Shown piece after piece: positions 14,641-20,685 of a stretch of 36,366 nt of DNA (positions are counted from its first letter, which is position 1; each line of letters starts with the position of its first letter). The position numbers were made by a program, and so were the translations under genes. Below the pieces are notes generated by a model that searched no databases, was not told the DNA's origin, and saw nothing but the letters and a program-made list of their open reading frames with translations. Origin of the DNA: Deltaproteobacteria bacterium (lineage in GTDB: Bacteria > Myxococcota_A > UBA9160 > JAFDDA01); assembly GCA_019311105.1 (NCBI GenBank), contig JAFDDA010000025.1:1-36366 (forward strand). Reading direction: 5' to 3'.

Positions 14641-15063
14641 TCAACGACGGGCCAGATTCTTCTGAACGGCTCTGAGGACACCCGAGTACAGGCCGTGAAC
14701 GGCCTTGCGTGCGTCCTCTTCGCTCACGTCCTTCGGCTCCCAGGTGCTGCGCCAGACCAGGCGGCTTCGACCCTTGCCCAGATCGACCGCCCTCATGGAG
14801 GCGCGGTAGTCGTCCACGGGCATCGGATTTCCGTCCAGGACCCTGTAGTGAACCGTGCGGCTCTCTTCGTCGATGGCGTCGAGGCGCTCGCGGACCGTGG
14901 GCAGGCTGCGCGTGCGGATCGTGCGAACCATGCCGACGCCCTCCCCCTCGGACTCGTAGTCCGGGTTGCCGGGTATCCAGCTCACGTCACCGAAGTCACG
15001 GAGCACTCTCCACAGCGCGTCGGCGGACATCTCGATGTCGCCTTCGATTTCGTAGCTCGCCAT
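14641..15063 (-). CDS. SRPBCC (START/polyketide cyclase-like) protein
   Basis: A 140-residue protein with the SRPBCC pattern. It opens MASYEIEGDIEMSADALWRV, has 'FGDVSWIPG' near residues 28-36, alternating strands with RTRSLPTVRERLDAID and LVWRSTWEP, and a long C-terminal helix. Such helix-grip proteins bind hydrophobic ligands in a deep cavity and sometimes act as cyclases or lipid carriers. ATG 15063 follows aggaga; upstream in-frame sequence is non-homologous. Being first in an operon with the carotenoid oxygenase, it may bind or present the apolar substrate or product (inference). An imperfect palindrome (15110-15129) lies 47 bp upstream. Confidence 0.85.
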   Translation of the reverse strand: MASYEIEGDIEMSADALWRVLRDFGDVSWIPGNPDYESEGEGVGMVRTIRTRSLPTVRERLDAIDEESRTVHYRVLDGNPMPVDDYRASMRAVDLGKGRSRLVWRSTWEPKDVSEEDARKAVHGLYSGVLRAVQKNLARR

Positions 15064-15109
15064 GGCATCTCCTGGGTTCTCGTGCGGGGGCCGATACCGC
15101 CGTCGCATG

Positions 15110-15129
15110 GCGAATTGTATACGAATCGC
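15110..15129. promoter_or_regulatory. Imperfect 20-bp palindrome centred on GTATAC
   Basis: Eight of ten symmetric positions pair, with arms gcga and tcgc outside a TTGTATACGA core. On the minus strand the core contains TACAAT, a possible -10 for the SRPBCC gene. A repressor here would block that promoter. The core resembles TTGTATACAA sites of GntR-type regulators as I recall them. Confidence 0.4.
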
Positions 15130-15176
15130 GTCTGGGAGAGTCCGGCTCGGACCGGAATCCGGAAGAGAGCAATGTG

Positions 15177-15458
15177 ATGGTGAAGGGGATCGCAATGATG
15201 AAGTGCGACAGCGAAACCACGAGCCGGTGCCTCGAAGGGCTGCGCGAGGCCGAGGCGCATGTCGACCGCCCGGCCGAGCTCGGCCGCCTCGAGATCACGG
15301 TCACCCCGGCGGGAGTGCTGGATGCGGCGGCCATCGCGCGCTTCCGCGACCTCGGCGTGGATCGGATCATGCCTTTGGCCCTCGGTGGCTGGGCGGATCA
15401 GCGGATCGAATTCGTCGAAACGACCGCAACCCTGGCTCGACCGAGCGCGCACGACTGA
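15177..15458 (+). pseudogene. LLM class oxidoreductase, C-terminal fragment
   Basis: A 93-residue open frame containing LREAEAHVDRPAELGRLEIT, then VTPAGVLDAAAIARFRDLGV and DRIMPLALGG. This is the end of a luciferase-like oxidoreductase barrel: a helix, 'hEhTVTP', helix and 'GVDRhh' strand. The preceding ~200 residues of such a protein are missing. The sequence upstream (15064-15176) is the promoter region of the divergent SRPBCC gene and shows no barrel homology. The ATG at 15177 has only a weak ribosome site. It may be a gene remnant left after a deletion or rearrangement, or less probably a small gene of its own. The LLM remnant at 4677 keeps the other end, but the two need not be from one gene. 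Confidence 0.55.
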
Positions 15459-15570
15459 CGCGCGAAAAACCTGAGCCCTGCGCCCTCGAACCGGACAGCC
15501 AAGAAGAATCATCTGCAATAACAGGGGGATACCGTTCCAAAGCCGACGAGCGAACGCCGCCGCGGGCGAG

Positions 15571-15600
15571 TTGAGCAAAGCCCGGACGAGCCTCTATTGT
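15571..15600 (+). promoter_or_regulatory. Candidate promoter for the 15664 gene
   Basis: TTGAGC (15571-15576), an 18-bp spacer and TATTGT (15595-15600). The -35 sits in ggcgagttgagc, nearly identical to the block at 5130-5141 ahead of paralogue A. Confidence 0.4.
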
Positions 15601-15663
15601 TCTGACCACGGCTGTCGGCACATGGGGTGCCGACGGTGGCTCGAAGCCGACTCCGGAGAACTC

Positions 15664-16686
15664 ATGTCGTTCCAACCCCCGCGCAACCTGAAGCCCGAAG
15701 ACGAATACCGCCACGCCCTCACCAAGGGGAACAACGCCGACGTCCTGTTCGGCGACACCCTGTGGGTCAGCGTCGTCGACCCGGCGGCCGGCGTGCACGG
15801 CGTGAACCACTTCCACCTGTCCAACAAGGGCTACGCCCGCTTCGAGTCGCTCTACGTGATCGACGGCGTCCGGCAGTACTACGGGAACAAAGTCCCGCTC
15901 GACGTGACGCCCGACAAAGGCCCGTGGACCGATGGGCGCATGACCTACGAGGTCGTCGAGCCCTACAACCACATCCGGATCACGCTCGACTGGGAGGCCT
16001 ACGCCTTCGACCTGGACTTCAAGGCCCGCTTTGCGCCCTTCGACTACGCCGAATCGCTTCCGAGCGGCGACCCCATGTGCCTGTTCGACGAATACTACGG
16101 GGGCCACCTCGAACAAGCGATGAGCTGCACGGGCAGCTTCGAGATCCGCCGCGGCCCCGCCGCCGGCGAGACGCGCAAGATCGACTGCTGGAGCCACCGC
16201 GATCACACGTGGACGTCGCGCTTCAACACGCCGCAGAACTGGAAGGTCGACGACGCCCACTTCGCGGCCCACTTCTGGCCCTCGATCCAGCTTCCCGATC
16301 GCCACATCAACGTGTTCGGCCTCTACTACCAGAACGACCAGCCCCCGAGCGAACGATCGATCGGCGGATTCGTGTCGGACAAGAACGGCAGTCGGCCCCT
16401 GCTGAACGCCACGGCGGAGATTGCTCCGAACGACGGCACGGCCTCGGTCCGCGATGCGAACTTCTTCCGCTACGCCTTCACCATGCCCGACGGCGAGGTG
16501 ATCCACGTCCGCAGCACCAAGCACCACGGGACGATCAAGCTCTGGCTGCGCGCCGAGAACGACCTCGAGAACCGGATGGATTGCTACGAGGCCTTCTGCG
16601 ACTTCGAGGTCGAGGAGACTGGCGAGAAGGGCACGGGCACGGCCGAATACAGCGTGATGCCCGTCTACCCGCAGTGGACGGCCTGA
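15664..16686 (+). CDS. AttH/CrtC-like (DUF7064/DUF7065-type) protein, paralogue C
   Basis: A 340-residue paralogue of the 5220 and 6393 proteins, with MSFQPP, DEYRHAL, GDTLWVSVVDP, DCWSHRDHTW, PSIQLPDRHINVFG, ENDLENRMDCYEAFCD and the PQW ending all kept. By eye it is closer to paralogue B in the N-terminal half and to paralogue A in the middle (SIGGFVSD, RPLLNAT). Three near-equal copies within 11 kb point to local duplication with retained selection. ATG 15664 has ggagaa upstream. It appears to be transcribed alone; the convergent SDR ends 14 bp after its stop. The function is unknown, as for the other copies. Confidence 0.8.
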   Translation: MSFQPPRNLKPEDEYRHALTKGNNADVLFGDTLWVSVVDPAAGVHGVNHFHLSNKGYARFESLYVIDGVRQYYGNKVPLDVTPDKGPWTDGRMTYEVVEPYNHIRITLDWEAYAFDLDFKARFAPFDYAESLPSGDPMCLFDEYYGGHLEQAMSCTGSFEIRRGPAAGETRKIDCWSHRDHTWTSRFNTPQNWKVDDAHFAAHFWPSIQLPDRHINVFGLYYQNDQPPSERSIGGFVSDKNGSRPLLNATAEIAPNDGTASVRDANFFRYAFTMPDGEVIHVRSTKHHGTIKLWLRAENDLENRMDCYEAFCDFEVEETGEKGTGTAEYSVMPVYPQWTA

Positions 16687-16700
16687 TCCGGTAGCCGGGC

Positions 16701-17528
16701 TCAGCCCTCCGCAGCGAGGGTGTCCCTGCGGAACTGGTCGCGGAGAGGCTCGGCGCCCTGGGCACGCGCGCGTTCGATGTTCTCGAACTCCTCGGGGACG
16801 TACCAGTGCAGCCGGTCCGAACCGTAGGCCTCGAGGACGCAGGCCGCGACGTCCTCGGCTTGCATCAGGCGCATGGGCCCCTCCGGCGTCGTCGACTCTC
16901 GCATGGCGACGCCCGGCCGCTCGCCCGTCGAGTGGTCGACGGTGGTCTCCAGGATCTTCGTGTCGATCACCCCGGGGAGGACGTCCGCGGCACGCACGTC
17001 GTGACGCGCGAGCTCCACACTGAGCGCCTCTGTCAGGCCCTTCACGGCGAACTTCGTCGCGGAGTAGATCGCCGCCTTCGGCATCCCGTAGATGGCCGCG
17101 GACGAGACGGTCGTGAAGCAGAGGGAGTTCGGCGTCGTCTTCAGCAAGGGGAGCCCGCAGTAGATGCCGTTCACGACGCCGATCAGGTTGACGTCGATGA
17201 TCTGGCGGCTGACCTCGTAGGGGACGTCTTCGAACCAGCCCCCTCCCCCTACGCCCGCGTTGTTGAAGAGCAGATCGAGGCGGCCGCCAGTCGCCTCGGC
17301 GAAGGTCTCCATCGCGCGATCGAACGCGGGCTTGTCGCTCACGTCGAGCCGGCCGGTGATGCAGCCCTCGTCGCCCAGCTCACGGCGGAGCGACTCGAGG
17401 CCCGGCTCGTCCACGTCGTAGGCGCCCACGAACCAGCCCTGCCCTGCAAACAGCCTGGCGGTGGCGCGCCCGATCCCGCTGGCCCCACCCGTCACGAAGA
17501 GACATCGCCGATCGATCGCTTGTGCCAT
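16701..17528 (-). CDS. SDR family oxidoreductase
   Basis: A 275-residue classical SDR with all motifs intact: TGGASGIG (13-20), NNAG (89-92), Ser142/143 and YSATK (155-159). DVD near residue 38-40 places an Asp after the second strand, favouring NAD(H). 'KGLTEALSVEL' and 'VLPGVIDTKI' follow the family pattern. The C-terminal tail (HWYVPEEFENIERARAQ) is longer than the minimal fold. It would oxidise or reduce a hydroxyl/keto group, with the substrate unknown. ATG 17528 follows aaggag. It stands alone on the minus strand, convergent with the 15664 gene and divergent from the 17647 gene. Confidence 0.92.
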   Translation of the reverse strand: MAQAIDRRCLFVTGGASGIGRATARLFAGQGWFVGAYDVDEPGLESLRRELGDEGCITGRLDVSDKPAFDRAMETFAEATGGRLDLLFNNAGVGGGGWFEDVPYEVSRQIIDVNLIGVVNGIYCGLPLLKTTPNSLCFTTVSSAAIYGMPKAAIYSATKFAVKGLTEALSVELARHDVRAADVLPGVIDTKILETTVDHSTGERPGVAMRESTTPEGPMRLMQAEDVAACVLEAYGSDRLHWYVPEEFENIERARAQGAEPLRDQFRRDTLAAEG

Positions 17529-17646
17529 GCTGCGCTCCTTCGCGGGGCCGAGACGACCCCGTTCATCGTGTAGCAGCTTCGGTTGCGGACGGGCGAAGCG
17601 TCACCTCCGCTATCCTCGCACCCCCGAAAGAGCAGGAGAGTCAGCC

Positions 17647-18219
17647 GTGGATGATGCGAAAGGCAACTTCGAACAGGTCTCGATCTACCCCATGGACGAC
17701 GACGTCCGGGAGAAGCTCCTGTCCACGCAGATCGAATGTGTCTTCAACTGGGCGACCCGCGAGGGCTGGCCCATGGGCGTGATCATGTCGTGCCTGTGGC
17801 ACGAGGGCCGCATGTGGCTCACGTCCGGCGCCCAGCGGCACCGCGTGTCCGCGATCCGTCGCGATCCCCGCTGCTCCGTCGTGTTGACCAGCACCGGGAC
17901 CGATCTCGGGCCGGGGAAGACCGTGACCATCAAGGGGCGCTGCACCGTTCACGAGGACGAAGAGACGAAGAGCTGGTTCTACCCCAAGTTTGCATTGCAC
18001 CTGAATCCGGATCCCGACGGTGCCAAGAGCTTCGCGGACACGCTCGACTCCCCGCTGCGCGTGATCTTCGAAGTCGTGCCCGAGAAGTTCATCAGCTACG
18101 ACGCCATGAAGATGTTCCAGCACAAGGCAGGCAACCTGGACGAGAGCAAGCTAGGCGAGGCCAAGGATTCGGACACGGTCCGCCTGGCGCGCGAACTGAA
18201 ACGGCGCGGGCTCTCCTAG
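17647..18219 (+). CDS. Pyridoxamine 5'-phosphate oxidase-like FMN/F420 split-barrel protein
   Basis: A 190-residue protein of the PNPOx-like split-barrel fold. It shows 'GVIMSCLWHEGRMWLTS', then 'RVSAIRRDPRCSVVLTSTG' and 'KTVTIKGRCTVHED', which give the strand-strand-helix order of general stress and F420-binding members. The cofactor could be FMN, F420 or heme; no residue decides it. Such proteins reduce lipophilic substrates or bind a flavin. The GTG start at 17647 has aggaga upstream, and longer in-frame starts lack a ribosome site. Its last codons (CTC TCC TAG) form one arm of the terminator at 18211-18272. Confidence 0.82.
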   Translation: MDDAKGNFEQVSIYPMDDDVREKLLSTQIECVFNWATREGWPMGVIMSCLWHEGRMWLTSGAQRHRVSAIRRDPRCSVVLTSTGTDLGPGKTVTIKGRCTVHEDEETKSWFYPKFALHLNPDPDGAKSFADTLDSPLRVIFEVVPEKFISYDAMKMFQHKAGNLDESKLGEAKDSDTVRLARELKRRGLS

Positions 18220-18272
18220 GGAACCTCCGTCGAGGTTCCCTAGGGAACCTCTGTAGAGGTCCTCTAGGAGAG
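18211..18272. terminator. Tandem-hairpin bidirectional terminator (two 24-bp palindromic repeats)
   Basis: Hairpin 1 spans 18216-18243. It has a perfect 12-bp stem (ctagggaacctc with gaggttccctag) and a 4-base loop. Hairpin 2 spans 18240-18267, with the same design, one mismatch and one G-U. The two share CTAG at 18240-18243. An outer 9-bp repeat (ctctcctag at 18211-18219, ctaggagag at 18264-18272) encloses both and reaches into the last codons of both convergent genes. There is no U-tract. Confidence 0.75.
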
Positions 18273-20678
18273 GATTCCGCGTTCCGTCAGGTCGGCGATC
18301 TGCTCGGCGGAGAGGCCCAGGATCTCCTCCAGAACCAGGGCGTTGTCCCGACCCAGGGACAAAGACTCTTTCGGAGTTCGAGCGGGCGTGCGGGAGAGCA
18401 GCAGCCGCGAACTCTCGACCGTCGTCGTCTGGAAGACCTCGTGGGCCATCTCGATGAAGTGTCCGCGGTGCTGGAGCTGCGCGTCGCGAAAGAGCCCCGG
18501 CGTGTCGAGAGCTTCGTGAGCAGGCACGTTCCCCGCCTGGAGCCGTGTCTCGATCTCGGCGGGCTGCCGCTCGCGGGTCCAGGCTGCGATTGCCGCCTCC
18601 ACCTCGGCGCGCTCCTCCCGGCGAGGGACGAGATCCGCGCGATCGATCGCTTCGCAGAGAGCCGCCCAGTCCCGGTCGTCGCGCACCGCGATGGCGACCC
18701 AGCGGTCGTCCCCTGCAGCCGGGAACATGCCGTGAGGGAAGAGTTCCCCGTCGTCGTTCCCGACGGCGCCCGGCCCCGAGCCGTGGAGGGTTCGGTCGAG
18801 GATCGCCGGCGCCAGGAAGTGGAGCGCCGCCTCGCACTGGGAGAGATCGATGTACTGGCCTTCGCCGGTTCGGCGTCGATGTTCGAGCGCCGCGAGGATC
18901 GCGAGGGCGTTGTAACGCGAGGCGATGGCGTCGGTGTAGGCGCCGAAGGGGCCCGACGGCGGGCGGCCGGGCCAGCTCCCGAGCTCCTGGAATCCGGTGA
19001 TGCTGACGGCGAGGCTGCCGAAGCCAGCGTAGTCCCGCCACGGGCCGGTCTGGCCCATGATGCAGCTCGAGATCATGACGAGATCCGGCCGGCCCTGTCG
19101 CAGGGCTTCCCATCCGAGCCCGAATGAATCCATGACTCCAGGCGCGAAGGATTCGGTCACGACGTCGGCCCAGCCGGCCAGCTCACGCACGAGGTCGCGG
19201 CCTTCCTCGCTGCCGAGGTCGACCGTGATGCCGAGCTTGTTCGCGTTGGCGGATTGGAACCCGACTCCCGACTCCGGGTGGGGTGCGCCGAACTGCCAGG
19301 GCGGGCTCACGCGCAGGGTGTCGAGCCGTTGGCTCGACTCGACGCGGATCACCGTGGCGCCGTAGTCGGCGAGCGTGCGCGTGGCCGTCGGGCCGGCCAG
19401 GACCCAGAAGAGATCGAGGATCTTGACGCCGGCGAGCGGAAGCGACCCGTCGTCCGCATCGGGCGGGATGCCGGCCGGCGCGGGGCGACGAACCGGCTCT
19501 GCTTGCAGCTCGGGCCCGTGCTCGTCGAGCTGTGGAGGCGGGAGACGGTGGCGGATCGGCGAGGCACCAAAGCGAGCGAACGGGCCGGGCGCTCGAGCGA
19601 GCGGGTTGCCGTCGGGTTCGAGGGGGACCAGGAACTCCCGCTCCACGAGCTGCTCACTCGCGAGCATCTCGCCGAGGGTCAGGGCGGGCGCCACCAGCAG
19701 TCGCCGTTCCACGGCCGCGCGCATCACGTCCGCCTTCGTGCGGGTGGCAAAGAATTCGTCGAGCACGCGGGCGACCGGGTCGTACGCGTCGGGCGGGAGC
19801 TTGCCGGCGCCGAGCCGGATCCCGAAGCTTCCCCACTCCTGCTCGGCGAGGGCCGGGTCGCAGCCGCCCTCCTCGGCGACCCACTCGAGCAGCCGCCGCA
19901 TGAAGTGGCCGGTGGAAGGAAGGATCGACGGCCCGAGGGTCACCCAGCCGTCGCGGGCCCGGTGGCGGGTCGGAACGAGCACGCCACCCGCCTGGATGCC
20001 GCTCCCGACCCGCTGGGCCGGCGCCATGCCGACCGCGTCGTCGAGGGTCCGAAACATCATCGCGAGCGTCACCGACTGCTGGAGCGAAACATCGACGTGT
20101 TGGCCGCGGCCCGTCCGCACGCGTTCGGCGTGCGCCACCAGCGCCCCGATGGCCGCGTCGGCGCCCGCCTGGGCATGGGCCTGAGGGACGCTCACCCGTG
20201 TCGGCGGCCCGTCCGCATTCCCCGAGAGATACGCGAAGCCCCCGGCTGCCATCGAGGTGAGATCGGTGGCGGCCCACCCGGCCTTCGGCCCGTCCTGACC
20301 AAAGGGAGTGATCGACACATGGACGAGGCCCGGCTGGATCCGCAGAAGGTCTTCGTGACCGAAGCCGAACTCGGCCATCCGACCCGGCCGCTCGGACTCG
20401 ATCAAGAAGTCGGCACCGGCGACCCAGCTCGAAAAGCGTTCGCGATCTGCGTCCGCCCCGAGGTCGAGAACCGCGCTGCGCTTGTTACGCGCGTAGGCGG
20501 CGAAGAAGAGCGAACGCTCGACGGCCGGCCCTTCACGCCGCCAGGGCCCGACCCGCCGAGCCGACGAGCCGCCCGGCGGCTCGATCTGGATCACGTCGGC
20601 GCCCAGGTCGGCCAGGATCTGGCCACACAGGATCCCGTCTTCGTTCGTCAGGTCCAGTACGCGGTAGGGGGAGAGCAC
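18264..20678 (-). CDS. Double-domain CaiB/BaiF family CoA transferase
   Basis: An 804-residue fusion of two class III CoA-transferase units (about 1-375 and 415-804) joined by a Pro-rich linker. Both units show the family start ('h-DLT/DLF', 'ADLGADVIQIEP' or 'ADYGATVIRVES') and the TGxGQ-h-D-hS motif (189 and 604). The catalytic Asp lies 21 residues before TGxGQ in the family. It is present in unit 2 (Asp583) and replaced by His168 in unit 1. These enzymes move CoA between acyl-CoA and a free acid, activating acids for catabolism. The GTG start at 20678 lies 7 bp after the molybdopterin oxidoreductase stop, so the two are co-transcribed. Confidence 0.9.
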   Translation of the reverse strand: MLSPYRVLDLTNEDGILCGQILADLGADVIQIEPPGGSSARRVGPWRREGPAVERSLFFAAYARNKRSAVLDLGADADRERFSSWVAGADFLIESERPGRMAEFGFGHEDLLRIQPGLVHVSITPFGQDGPKAGWAATDLTSMAAGGFAYLSGNADGPPTRVSVPQAHAQAGADAAIGALVAHAERVRTGRGQHVDVSLQQSVTLAMMFRTLDDAVGMAPAQRVGSGIQAGGVLVPTRHRARDGWVTLGPSILPSTGHFMRRLLEWVAEEGGCDPALAEQEWGSFGIRLGAGKLPPDAYDPVARVLDEFFATRTKADVMRAAVERRLLVAPALTLGEMLASEQLVEREFLVPLEPDGNPLARAPGPFARFGASPIRHRLPPPQLDEHGPELQAEPVRRPAPAGIPPDADDGSLPLAGVKILDLFWVLAGPTATRTLADYGATVIRVESSQRLDTLRVSPPWQFGAPHPESGVGFQSANANKLGITVDLGSEEGRDLVRELAGWADVVTESFAPGVMDSFGLGWEALRQGRPDLVMISSCIMGQTGPWRDYAGFGSLAVSITGFQELGSWPGRPPSGPFGAYTDAIASRYNALAILAALEHRRRTGEGQYIDLSQCEAALHFLAPAILDRTLHGSGPGAVGNDDGELFPHGMFPAAGDDRWVAIAVRDDRDWAALCEAIDRADLVPRREERAEVEAAIAAWTRERQPAEIETRLQAGNVPAHEALDTPGLFRDAQLQHRGHFIEMAHEVFQTTTVESSRLLLSRTPARTPKESLSLGRDNALVLEEILGLSAEQIADLTERGILS

Positions 20679-20685
20679 GGAGCGA

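Noticed and set aside
14615..14644. TTG start at 14644 for the carotenoid oxygenase
   Set aside because: It overlaps the previous stop and adds ten residues without homology. The ATG at 14614 has a better ribosome site.
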